Shown: in pieces, positions 1 to 6,791 of the stretch
How the letters are laid out: each line of letters opens with the position of its first letter
Position numbering within the stretch: the stretch's first letter is position 1
Assembly: GCA_903886165.1 (NCBI GenBank)
Contig: CAISLL010000147.1
Coordinates: 1 to 10,755 of the forward strand
Length of the DNA: 10,755 nt
Origin: an uncultured beta proteobacterium
GTDB lineage: Bacteria; Pseudomonadota; Gammaproteobacteria; Burkholderiales; Burkholderiaceae_C
Direction: 5' to 3'
Notes under the pieces: generated by a model
What the model was told of the DNA's origin: nothing
What the model saw: only the letters and a program-made list of their open reading frames with translations
Databases searched by the model: none
Program-made: the position numbers and the translations under genes

Positions 1-434
1 CCGAGCCGGTAGCCACCCGCCGCATAACCGACGCAGGCCACAAACAACAGGCTGGGCACAATCACCTCGGTTTCCTTGGGGTTGGGGATGCCGTCGGCAT
101 CGTCTTCCATCGGGCAGCCGGGGTCCCAGGCATGAACACGCATGGTCTTGTGAACTTTGTCCACCACCGGCAGTCCAATTTTTCTGAGCTGTGGTTGCTC
201 GATCAGTTCGCCGTCTTCCTTCCACCGGTGCAAGGCGGGCAAGGGGTCAAACTCACCCTTGATCGGCCAATAGGCACCAATCACCGCGTCAGGACGGCCC
301 ACCAGCCAGATGCGCATGACTTGCTGCAAGGCAGCAATGCGTTTCGAACGGTCAGGCAATTGCAGACGCTGCTGAATCAGTTGTTGGCGCAATGCTTTTT
401 TTTCAAGCGCCCTTTTTTCTTCAGAGGTATTCAT
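1..434 (-). CDS. ygfA: 5-formyltetrahydrofolate cyclo-ligase, 5' part (cut by window edge)
   Basis: Reading the minus strand from the ATG at 434-432 gives 144 codons with no stop before the window edge. The protein begins MNTSEEKRALEKKALRQQ, the usual basic N-terminal helix of this family, followed by GAYWPIKGEFDPLPALHRW and, near the edge, VPSLLFVACVGY and GGYRLG. The last matches the family's GxRLGxGxGxYDR nucleotide/folate-binding segment, whose second half lies outside. Family members are about 190-200 residues, so roughly the last quarter is missing. The enzyme converts 5-formyl-THF to 5,10-methenyl-THF with ATP in the cytoplasm. A GGAG (441-438) sits only three bases before the ATG, close but plausible as a ribosome site. 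The gene is divergent from the transglycosylase, with nine bases between start codons. Identification is by motif recognition; the start is well supported by the N-terminal alignment. Confidence 0.9.
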   Translation of the reverse strand, partial: MNTSEEKRALEKKALRQQLIQQRLQLPDRSKRIAALQQVMRIWLVGRPDAVIGAYWPIKGEFDPLPALHRWKEDGELIEQPQLRKIGLPVVDKVHKTMRVHAWDPGCPMEDDADGIPNPKETEVIVPSLLFVACVGYAAGGYRL

Positions 435-443
435 AATCTCCAC

Positions 444-2435
444 ATGCAGTTAAGAACCATTTTGACATCGATTGCCATCGGCGCCACACTGGGCAGCGCA
501 CATGGCACAGCCCTGGCCGCGACCAGCCCCCCCAGTGCAGCTGACAATGTGCTGCTGGAAATGAACCAGGCGTTCAAGAACAGCCACACCAGGCGCCTGA
601 CCGAGTTGTTGCCCAAGGCCCGTGGCCACTTGCTGGAGCCGTGGGCAGCCTACTGGGAGCTGCGCGCCCGCCTTGACACCGCCGGGGTGAATGAGATCAC
701 CACCTTTTTGCGGCGCTACCAGGGCACTTACCAGGAAGACCGCCTGCGCAACGACTGGTTGCTGTTGCTCGGCCAGAATCGAGACTGGAGCCGCTTCGTC
801 CTGGAAGCCTCTTCCTACCGCATGAAAGATGATCCGGAAGTGCGTTGCTACACGCTGGCCATGGAGCAGATTCTGGCCAGAGTGGACATGTCCGATGAGG
901 TCAAGGAGCAGTGGTACCGGCAAAAGACATTCGGCGACGGCTGCAACCTGGCCGCCCAGGCGCACTTTGACAGTCAAAAGCTGACCCCGGCAGACATCTG
1001 GCGCAAGGCGCGCCTGGCGCTGGAAGCGCGCCAACTCAAGGCAACCCGCCAGGCGGTTGACATGGTGGCACCCCACCTGGGCACCAGCCTGGCTGACTTG
1101 CTGAACAAACCAGCGCTCTTTTTGACCAAGACCACGCCCACCAGTCTGCGCGACAGCCAGGAACTGGCTGTTCTGGCCCTGATCCGGCTCGCAGAAACCG
1201 ACGTGGACAGCGCTGCCGGGTTGCTTCAGGAACGCTGGGCAAAGTCCCTCGACGCGCAACAACGGGCCTGGGCCTGGGGCGCCATTGGCAAGCAGGCCGC
1301 ACAAAAGCTCGCGCCCAACGCACTGACGCTGTTTGACAACGCCAGCGCTGCCGACATGAGTGACGAGCACTTGGCCTGGCGTGCCCGCGCCGCGCTGCGC
1401 ACCGGCCAATGGGCACAGGTGCGAACCGCCCTTGAGGCCATGAGCGAAGACTCAAGGAACCTGCCGGTCTGGGTCTACTGGCGTGCCCGCGCACTTAAGT
1501 CGCTGGCCAAGACCGAGGCGGAGCAAATGCAGGCCGTGCAACTGCTGGAAGGCATTGCCGGTGTGCGCGGTTTTTACGAGATGCTGGCACAAGAGGAACT
1601 AGGGCGGCCGATCACCCCGCCGCCTGAGCCAGAGGCCCTCAGCGTCGCTGAAATAAATGCCGCCCGCAACAACCCTGGTTTGCAGCGTGCGCTCGCAGCA
1701 ATTGCGCTGGGGCTGCGCGCTGAGGGGGTACGCGAATGGAACTACACCACCAACCTGCATCAAAACGGTGGCATGACCGACCGCGAACTGCTGGCCGCCG
1801 CCAACCTGGCCTGCCAGCATGAGGTGTGGGACCGCTGCATCAACACCAGCGAGCGCACCAAGGAGGTGATCGACCTGACGCAACGTTTTCCGATGCCGCA
1901 CAAACAGGCCGTGCTGGCGCGCACCCAAAACATTGGCCTGGACCCGGCCTATGTGTATGGCCTGATCCGCCAGGAGAGCCGGTTCATCATTGACGCCCGC
2001 TCCGGCGTGGGTGCTGCTGGCCTGATGCAGGTGATGCCTGCCACGGCCAGCTGGACCGCCAAAAAAATCGGCCTGTCAGGCTTCAAGGCGCACCAGATCA
2101 CCGAGCGCGACACCAACATTGCCATCGGCACCGGCTACCTGAAGCTGGTGCTCGACGATTTTGCCGGCTCCATGCCGATGGCGGCAGCAGCCTACAACGC
2201 AGGCCCGGGGCGGCCACGCGCCTGGCGCGGCCTGGCAGGAGCACCGGTGATGGAAGCGGCGGCCTGGGCCGAAAATATCCCGTTCAGTGAAACCCGAGAC
2301 TACGTCAAGAAGGTGCTGGCCAACACCACCATCTACGCCGCCATGATCAGTGGCAAAACCCAATCCCTCAAGGCCCGGCTCGGCCAGATTGGCCCGCGCG
2401 ACAGCGCGCTGGCTGAGAACCGCGACCTGCCCTGA
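444..2435 (+). CDS. slt: Soluble lytic murein transglycosylase (Slt70 type), periplasmic
   Basis: A 663-residue protein. It cleaves the MurNAc-GlcNAc bond of peptidoglycan to give 1,6-anhydroMurNAc ends. I chose the ATG at 444 because it begins a classic signal peptide: MQLR, a hydrophobic stretch to about residue 19, and ALAA cleavage around residues 25-26. The open frame extends upstream to 132, but that part is antisense to the cyclo-ligase gene. Residues about 30-480 are Ala/Leu-rich helical repeats with many W/R/A motifs, like the ring-shaped U and L domains of Slt70. The C-terminal catalytic domain has LIRQESRF with catalytic Glu511, SGVGAAGLMQVMPATA (520-535), AYNAGPG (583-589), and NIPFSETRDYVKKV near the end, all Slt70 hallmarks. 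The length matches the family. An AGAGG at 423-427 is 16 bases from the ATG, far for a ribosome site. A 46-base gap separates it from the next gene, so co-transcription is likely. Confidence 0.93.
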   Translation: MQLRTILTSIAIGATLGSAHGTALAATSPPSAADNVLLEMNQAFKNSHTRRLTELLPKARGHLLEPWAAYWELRARLDTAGVNEITTFLRRYQGTYQEDRLRNDWLLLLGQNRDWSRFVLEASSYRMKDDPEVRCYTLAMEQILARVDMSDEVKEQWYRQKTFGDGCNLAAQAHFDSQKLTPADIWRKARLALEARQLKATRQAVDMVAPHLGTSLADLLNKPALFLTKTTPTSLRDSQELAVLALIRLAETDVDSAAGLLQERWAKSLDAQQRAWAWGAIGKQAAQKLAPNALTLFDNASAADMSDEHLAWRARAALRTGQWAQVRTALEAMSEDSRNLPVWVYWRARALKSLAKTEAEQMQAVQLLEGIAGVRGFYEMLAQEELGRPITPPPEPEALSVAEINAARNNPGLQRALAAIALGLRAEGVREWNYTTNLHQNGGMTDRELLAAANLACQHEVWDRCINTSERTKEVIDLTQRFPMPHKQAVLARTQNIGLDPAYVYGLIRQESRFIIDARSGVGAAGLMQVMPATASWTAKKIGLSGFKAHQITERDTNIAIGTGYLKLVLDDFAGSMPMAAAAYNAGPGRPRAWRGLAGAPVMEAAAWAENIPFSETRDYVKKVLANTTIYAAMISGKTQSLKARLGQIGPRDSALAENRDLP

Positions 2436-2481
2436 CACCCAAGGCCACGTCCTGCCACCCTCACATCCTGAAGATCCTGCA

Positions 2482-3162
2482 ATGAAACTCTACATTGGCA
2501 ACAAAAACTACTCCTCATGGTCGATGCGGCCGTGGGTCCTGCTGACACAAGCCGGCATTCCTTTTGACGAGGTGATGGTGCGCTTTGATTCGTTCACACC
2601 CGACTCAGAGTTCAAGGCCACGCTGCGCCCGCTCTCGCCCACCGGCAAGGTGCCGCTGCTGGTGGACGGCGACCTGACAGTGTGGGACACGCTGGCCATT
2701 GCCGAATACCTGGCCGAGCAGTTTCCTGAAAAACACCTGTGGCCCACGGACAAATCCGCAAGAGCCCGCGCGCGCAGTCTGTGCGCCGAAATGCACAGCG
2801 GTTTTGGCGCGCTGCGCGGCGCCTGCCCGATGAACATCGAGGCCAGTCTGCCAGAAGTCGGCGCCCTCATCTGGCGCGACAACGCGGGTATCCGAACGGA
2901 TGTGGCGCGGCTGGTGGCGATGTGGCAGCAATGCCTGCAAGCCAGCGGCGGCACGCTGCTGTTTGGCAATTTTTCAGTGCCGGATGCCTACTTTGCGCCC
3001 GTGTGCATGCGACTGGTCACCTATGCGCTGCCCTTGCCAGAAGACATTGCGGCGTATGTTCAACGCGTGTGTGCGCTGCCGGGTGTCAAGGCCTGGACCG
3101 ACGCTGCGCGGGCCGAGCACGACTTTCTGGACTTTGAAGAGCCGTACCGCCTGCATGCCTGA
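2482..3162 (+). CDS. Glutathione S-transferase family protein
   Basis: A 226-residue cytoplasmic protein with the two-domain GST layout. The N-terminal thioredoxin-like fold starts MKLYIGNKNYSSWSMRPWVLL. Its Ser11/Ser12/Ser14 cluster sits where Ser- or Cys-type GSTs carry the residue that activates glutathione. Val57-Pro58 in TGKVPLL is the cis-proline motif. The usual E-S pair that holds the glutathione gamma-glutamyl group appears as Asp69-Thr70 in VWDTLAIAEYL. Residues about 85-226 form the all-helical C-terminal domain, ending in the typical LPGVKAWTDAA motif. The start at 2482 is preferred because the GST fold begins immediately; upstream in-frame codons overlap slt and have no similarity to it. 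The preceding GAAGA is a weak ribosome site. Substrate unknown. It abuts cca, and nothing links the two functionally beyond probable co-transcription. Confidence 0.85.
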   Translation: MKLYIGNKNYSSWSMRPWVLLTQAGIPFDEVMVRFDSFTPDSEFKATLRPLSPTGKVPLLVDGDLTVWDTLAIAEYLAEQFPEKHLWPTDKSARARARSLCAEMHSGFGALRGACPMNIEASLPEVGALIWRDNAGIRTDVARLVAMWQQCLQASGGTLLFGNFSVPDAYFAPVCMRLVTYALPLPEDIAAYVQRVCALPGVKAWTDAARAEHDFLDFEEPYRLHA

Positions 3163-3163
3163 A

Positions 3164-4468
3164 ATGCAGATCTACCTGGTGGGCGGTGCCGTGCGTGACG
3201 CCTTGCTGGGCTTGCCCATCAAAGACCGCGACTGGGTGGTGGTGGGCGCCAGCCCTGATGAGATGACCGCACTGGGTTTTGTGCCAGTGGGCAAGGACTT
3301 CCCGGTGTTTTTGCACCCACACACCCATGACGAATTTGCGTTGGCGCGCACTGAGCGCAAAACCGCCCCTGGTTACCGCGGTTTTGCCATCCATGCAGCC
3401 CCTGATGTGACGCTTGAAGAAGACCTGGCCCGTCGTGACATAACTATCAACTCAATAGCTACCAGCGCTTCATATACAAGGGATAGAGGCAAAATAGACG
3501 TAAATATTGCCATTCCACCCGAGGAATGGCACCGTGCAGGCGCACTGATTGACCCGTTTGGTGGCCTGCAAGACCTGGCTGCCAAAGTGTTCCGCCATGT
3601 CAGTCCGGCGTTTCGCGAAGACCCGGTGCGCATCCTGCGCGTGGCGCGCCTGGCCGCGCGCTTTGCCGACTTCACGGTGGCCCCTGACACACTGGCGCTG
3701 ATGCGCGAGATGGTGGACAGCGGTGAAGTGGACCACCTGGTGCCGGAACGTGTCTGGCAGGAGTTATCCACCGGGCTGATGGAGCCCCAACCCTCGCGCA
3801 TGTTCGCGGTGCTGCGCAACTGCGGTGCCCTGCGCCGGCTGGTGCCCGAAGTCGACCGCCTATGGGGAGTGGCACAGCGCGCCGATTACCACCCCGAAAT
3901 CGACACCGGTGTTCACCTGATGATGGTGCTCGACATGTGCGCCCGCCTGCAAACGCCGCTCCCGGTGCGTTTTGCCTGCCTGTGCCATGACCTCGGCAAG
4001 GGCACCACACCTGCCGGCATCCTGCCGCGCCACCTCGGTCACGAAGGGCGTAGCGCCCAGCTCTTGCGGCCGCTGTGTGAACGCCTGCGCGTGCCCAACG
4101 ATTGCCGCGAACTCGCCGACGTGATGGCGCGCGAGCACGGCAACATCCACCGCTCGTCCAGCCTGGACGCTGCCGCCCTCATGCGCCTGCTGGAACGCTG
4201 CGACGCCCTGCGCAAGCCCGCGCGCTTTGCCGATATTCTGCTGGCCTGCGAATGCGACGCCCGTGGTCGGCTCGGTTTTCATGATGCTAGCTACCCGCAG
4301 CGCCCGCGTTTGCTTCACGTGCTCGCAGCCGCGCAAAGTGTTGCTACCAATGAGATAGCGGCCAAGGCAATCGCTGCGGGTGTTACTGGTCAAGAAGTAG
4401 GTGAATTGATCCAGCGGGCGCGGGTTGCCGCGGTGCAAACCACGCTGCAGGCCACAGAGATGACCTGA
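3164..4468 (+). CDS. cca: Multifunctional CCA-adding enzyme (tRNA nucleotidyltransferase with HD domain)
   Basis: A 434-residue protein that builds or repairs the CCA 3' end of tRNAs. The class I nucleotidyltransferase head shows VGGAVRD (6-12), the KDRDWVVVG metal-binding Asp21/Asp23, ARTERK (61-66) and EDLARRDITIN (86-96). The EDPVRILRVARLAARF segment follows, and then the tRNA-binding body. The HD phosphohydrolase domain has HPEIDTG, CHDLGKG (His275/Asp276) and RHLGHEG, as in E. coli CCA, whose HD domain has 2',3'-cyclic phosphodiesterase, 2'-nucleotidase and phosphatase activities. The start at 3164 gives MQIYLVGG, matching MKIYLVGG in E. coli; an in-frame ATG at 3155 would add three residues and overlap the GST gene by eight bases. 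Oddity: residues about 100-129, between RRDITINSIA and DPFGGL, are about 22 longer than in the 412-residue E. coli enzyme, and this insert is AT-rich repeat-like DNA. Function is probably retained because all catalytic motifs flank it intact. Confidence 0.95.
   Translation: MQIYLVGGAVRDALLGLPIKDRDWVVVGASPDEMTALGFVPVGKDFPVFLHPHTHDEFALARTERKTAPGYRGFAIHAAPDVTLEEDLARRDITINSIATSASYTRDRGKIDVNIAIPPEEWHRAGALIDPFGGLQDLAAKVFRHVSPAFREDPVRILRVARLAARFADFTVAPDTLALMREMVDSGEVDHLVPERVWQELSTGLMEPQPSRMFAVLRNCGALRRLVPEVDRLWGVAQRADYHPEIDTGVHLMMVLDMCARLQTPLPVRFACLCHDLGKGTTPAGILPRHLGHEGRSAQLLRPLCERLRVPNDCRELADVMAREHGNIHRSSSLDAAALMRLLERCDALRKPARFADILLACECDARGRLGFHDASYPQRPRLLHVLAAAQSVATNEIAAKAIAAGVTGQEVGELIQRARVAAVQTTLQATEMT
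3455..3495 (+). repeat. AT-rich imperfect palindrome inserted in frame within cca
   Basis: The left arm GCTACCAGCGCTT (3458-3470) and right arm AAGGGATAGAGGC (3478-3490) flank a 7-base loop CATATAC. Eight of 13 positions pair by Watson-Crick and one more by G-U. The surrounding 70 bases (3441-3510) are about 37% GC by my count, in a gene that is otherwise clearly GC-rich. From memory, the pattern ATAGCTnCTAGCGCTT, short loop, AAGCGCTAGAGGC, A-run is a dispersed intergenic repeat in Comamonadaceae genomes, and this looks like a diverged copy. Here it is translated as part of about 22 extra residues of CCA. Insertion boundaries are uncertain; the copy may extend from about 3441 to 3510. The composition shift and the extra length are seen directly; the family assignment is recall. 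Confidence 0.6.
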
Positions 4469-4487
4469 CCTCGGGTATGCTTTAGCC

Positions 4488-5192
4488 ATGTCCAGCCTGC
4501 TCATCATTGAAGACGACGAATTGCTGCGCGACGGCCTGTGTGCCCAGCTTGCCAAGGCAGGCCACGGCGTCACACCAGCCCCCAGCGGCGAGTCCGCGCA
4601 AGCGCTGCTGGAGGCGCAGCGCTTTGATGGCGTGGTGCTTGATCTGGGCTTGCCAAAAATGAGTGGCATGGACGTGTTGCGCTGGGTGCGCAAACGCCTG
4701 CCGGCCCTGCCGGTGCTGATTCTCACCGCGCGTGACGGCATGGACGACCGGGTGCAGGGTCTCAATGCCGGGGCTGACGACTACCTCACCAAACCCTTTG
4801 ACATGGCCGAGTTACAGGCCCGCCTGGGTTCGCTACTGCGCCGTGCCCGCCTGCCCGCGTTTGGTGGCTCACTGGAAGTGGCCAACAGCCACACGGCACG
4901 CGGCCTGCGGGTGGACGCCCAATTGCCACAAGCCTGGCTGGGCGACGAAGAACTGGAACTCACCCAGCGTGAATGGGCGCTGCTCTCGCTCCTGGTAACC
5001 CAGGCCGGGCGCGTGGTCAGCCGCGAGGACGTGCTGGAGGCATGGCAAAGCGACCCGGTGGACGCCGGGGGTGTAGCCTCCAATGCGCTGGAGGTCTACA
5101 TTCACCGCCTGCGCCGCAAGCTGGCCGACTCCGGCCTCAACATCCGCAATGTGCGTGGCCTGGGCTACATGCTGGAAACCCAAAGCGCATGA
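4488..5192 (+). CDS. OmpR/PhoB-family response regulator (TctD/QseB-like)
   Basis: A 234-residue DNA-binding regulator. The receiver domain (1-115) has the acidic pocket Glu8-Asp9-Asp10, phospho-acceptor Asp52 in VVLDLGLP, Thr80 in LILTARD, and Lys102-Pro103 in YLTKPF. The C-terminal winged helix (about 140-230) has LTQREWALLSLL and a recognition helix in SNALEVYIHRLRRKL, and ends NVRGLGYML, typical of OmpR-type effectors. The GLNAGADDYLTKPFDMAEL segment resembles the TctD/QseB/PmrA branch. It begins 19 bases after cca and overlaps its kinase by an ATGA, so the pair is translationally coupled. No convincing Shine-Dalgarno precedes the ATG (only GGG at 4473-4475), so translation may depend partly on readthrough from cca. 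The regulated genes cannot be told from here; no tricarboxylate transporter genes lie alongside, so a TctD role in citrate uptake is not supported. Confidence 0.93.
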   Translation: MSSLLIIEDDELLRDGLCAQLAKAGHGVTPAPSGESAQALLEAQRFDGVVLDLGLPKMSGMDVLRWVRKRLPALPVLILTARDGMDDRVQGLNAGADDYLTKPFDMAELQARLGSLLRRARLPAFGGSLEVANSHTARGLRVDAQLPQAWLGDEELELTQREWALLSLLVTQAGRVVSREDVLEAWQSDPVDAGGVASNALEVYIHRLRRKLADSGLNIRNVRGLGYMLETQSA

Positions 5193-6658
5193 GCGCGGAC
5201 TCGCTGGCCAGCCAAGCGCTGACCCGCCAGCACCCTGACCCCTCCCATCCAAGCAGCGGCACGCACCAAGCCGCCGCGCGTGGTGTCTCGCTCAAGCGCC
5301 AGTTGCTGTTATGGCTGCTGCTGCCGCAACTGGTGCTGTTTTTGGTGGGTGGTGCACTGGCCTACCGGATTGCCCTGAACTACGCCGAAAAGGCCATTGA
5401 CCAGTCACTCACCCAGTCGGTCCGATCACTGGCACGCCAGGTCAAGCCAATTGGCTCCGGGCTGCTGGTGGACTTTCCGCGCGCCGCCCAGGACATCATC
5501 GAGCAAGACCCACAAGACCGGGTGAGCTACATGGTGTCAAGTCCGCCAGGCAGTTTTCTGCTGGGCAATGGCAAACTGCCGGGCCCGGCGTCGGGCCCGC
5601 CGGTCAGCACCGGGGAGACCCTGCTGTACAACGCCGAAATTGACCACAAACCGATGCGCGTGGCGCTGCTGGAGGTGGACTACGGCGACAGCACCTCGCC
5701 GCAACGCCTGCGCGTGCAGGTGGCGAAAAGCCTGGCGGTGCAGCAACGCCTGACCACCGAGCTGATCGCCGACATGCTGCTGCCGCTGCTGCTGCTGGCG
5801 GCTGCCTTGAGCATGCTGGTGTATGGCGGCATTTCGCGCGGGCTGCAACCCCTGACCCGGCTGCAGGCGCAGTTGGGTGACCGGCGCAAACAGGTGCTGT
5901 CGGACCTGTCACCGATTGAACTTACCCAGGCCCCCCAGGAAGTGCACGCGCTGGCCGCTGCGCTGAACCAGTTGCTGGGTGCCGTGCGGCGCAGCCTGGG
6001 CCAGGAAAAGCGATTTTTGAACGATGCCGCGCACCAGTTGCGCACCCCGCTGGCGGGTCTGATCAGTCAAACCGAACTGGCCCTGGCAGAAAACGACCCG
6101 GCCGCCTTGCGCGCGCGCCTCACCAAGGTGCTGTCCGGGGCCCAGCGCAGCGCCCATCTGGTGCACCAGTTGCTGTCTTTGGCGCGCAACGAGGTCGAGA
6201 TCAAGCTGCAACCGCTGGATGTGGCCGCACTGGCGCGTGACGTGGCCCGCGAATGGACACCACGCGCCCTCAAGGCCGGCGTGGACCTGGGCTTTGAAGG
6301 TGCCGACCACCTGAGCGTGGCCGGTGAGGCCCTGCTGCTGCGCGAAGCCCTGAGCAACCTGATAGACAACGCCCTGAGCTATGCCGGCACTGGCAGTGAA
6401 GTAACTTTGCGTGCGCAGGCAAAGGGCAGGCAGGTGGTGCTGGAGGTGGCCGACAACGGTCCGGGTCTGTCGCCACAAGACCTGCCGCATGTGTTTGAAC
6501 GCTTCTGGCGCGCCAGCACCCAGCCTGGGGGTTGTGGCCTGGGGCTGGCCATCGTGGCCGAGATTGCCCAGCGCCACGGGGGCGATGCCAGGGCGCTGGC
6601 CACACAACCCCATGGCCTCACTGTGCAGATCTGGTTACCCATGTCAAATCCCGGCTAA
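5189..6658 (+). CDS. Membrane sensor histidine kinase (TctE-like, 2CSK_N sensor domain)
   Basis: A 489-residue inner-membrane kinase, partner of the preceding regulator. The start ATG at 5189 overlaps the regulator stop (ATGA). The first 37 residues are polar, followed by TM1 (about 38-62, LLLWLLLPQLVLFLVGG). The periplasmic part (about 63-190) resembles the 2CSK_N domain of TctE-type kinases (DQSLTQSVRSLARQV, then DPQDRVSYMV). TM2 is about 196-214, then a short HAMP-like stretch beginning GLQPLTRLQ. The dimerisation and phospho-acceptor helix holds His282 in AAHQLRTPLAG. The ATPase domain has an N box with Asn390/Asn394 (SNLIDNAL), DNGPG (422-426) and GCGLGLAIV (448-456). All catalytic motifs are intact. 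Signal unknown; carboxylic acids are known signals for TctE itself, but that is not transferable with confidence. The ribosome site is a weak GGAAA within the upstream gene. Confidence 0.93.
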   Translation: MSADSLASQALTRQHPDPSHPSSGTHQAAARGVSLKRQLLLWLLLPQLVLFLVGGALAYRIALNYAEKAIDQSLTQSVRSLARQVKPIGSGLLVDFPRAAQDIIEQDPQDRVSYMVSSPPGSFLLGNGKLPGPASGPPVSTGETLLYNAEIDHKPMRVALLEVDYGDSTSPQRLRVQVAKSLAVQQRLTTELIADMLLPLLLLAAALSMLVYGGISRGLQPLTRLQAQLGDRRKQVLSDLSPIELTQAPQEVHALAAALNQLLGAVRRSLGQEKRFLNDAAHQLRTPLAGLISQTELALAENDPAALRARLTKVLSGAQRSAHLVHQLLSLARNEVEIKLQPLDVAALARDVAREWTPRALKAGVDLGFEGADHLSVAGEALLLREALSNLIDNALSYAGTGSEVTLRAQAKGRQVVLEVADNGPGLSPQDLPHVFERFWRASTQPGGCGLGLAIVAEIAQRHGGDARALATQPHGLTVQIWLPMSNPG

Positions 6659-6669
6659 ACTGAAACGAA

Positions 6670-6701
6670 CCAGCCGGCGCACATGCCCTGGGTGTTTTTT
6701 T
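6670..6701 (+). terminator. Probable intrinsic terminator after the sensor kinase gene
   Basis: CCAG (6670-6673) pairs with CTGG (6688-6691), and GGC (6676-6678) pairs with GCC (6685-6687). This gives a seven-pair stem with a two-base bulge and a GCACAT loop. Three bases later comes a run of seven T (6695-6701). It starts 11 bases after the kinase stop, the expected place for the end of the upstream transcript. The stem is short and bulged, so efficiency may be moderate. If real, the downstream GGDEF-EAL gene needs its own promoter, which I cannot locate convincingly in 6702-6791. Confidence 0.5.
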
Positions 6702-6780
6702 GATGGAAAAAAATCGCCTGTGCCAACCTGCCCAAACCCGCCTAGCGTGAGCCAGAACTCCCCCGCCCGACCCAGCGAGT

Positions 6781-6785
6781 CAGGC
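6781..6785 (+). promoter_or_regulatory. Ribosome binding site supporting the GGDEF-EAL start
   Basis: CAGGC, with AGG at 6782-6784, lies seven bases before the ATG at 6792. It is the best-spaced purine-rich site upstream of this gene and favours that ATG over the in-frame GTG codons at 6720 and 6747. Confidence 0.4.
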
Positions 6786-6791
6786 GTTGCC

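Noticed and set aside
132..443. Extension of the transglycosylase frame upstream to an ATG at 132
   Set aside because: This part is antisense to the cyclo-ligase coding sequence, and the signal peptide begins at the ATG at 444.
450..1409. Long open frame (319 codons) on the minus strand opposite slt
   Set aside because: It mirrors the codon bias of slt in a GC-rich gene, has no recognisable domain, and the plus strand clearly encodes an Slt70-type enzyme.
4275..4400. Segment near the end of cca with GCTAGCTACC and ATAGCGGCC that looks like more of the repeat
   Set aside because: The encoded residues align with normal CCA sequence (GFHDASYP, then AQSVATNEIAAKAI) without extra length, so no insertion is indicated.
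4471..4487. TATGCT at 4476-4481 as a -10 box for the response regulator
   Set aside because: There is no matching -35 about 17 bases upstream, and it would start transcription almost at the ATG.
6659..6791. Small gene from the ATG at 6703 or start of the GGDEF-EAL protein in this gap
   Set aside because: The ATG at 6703 is out of frame with the GGDEF-EAL gene, and the region is better explained by a terminator and leader.
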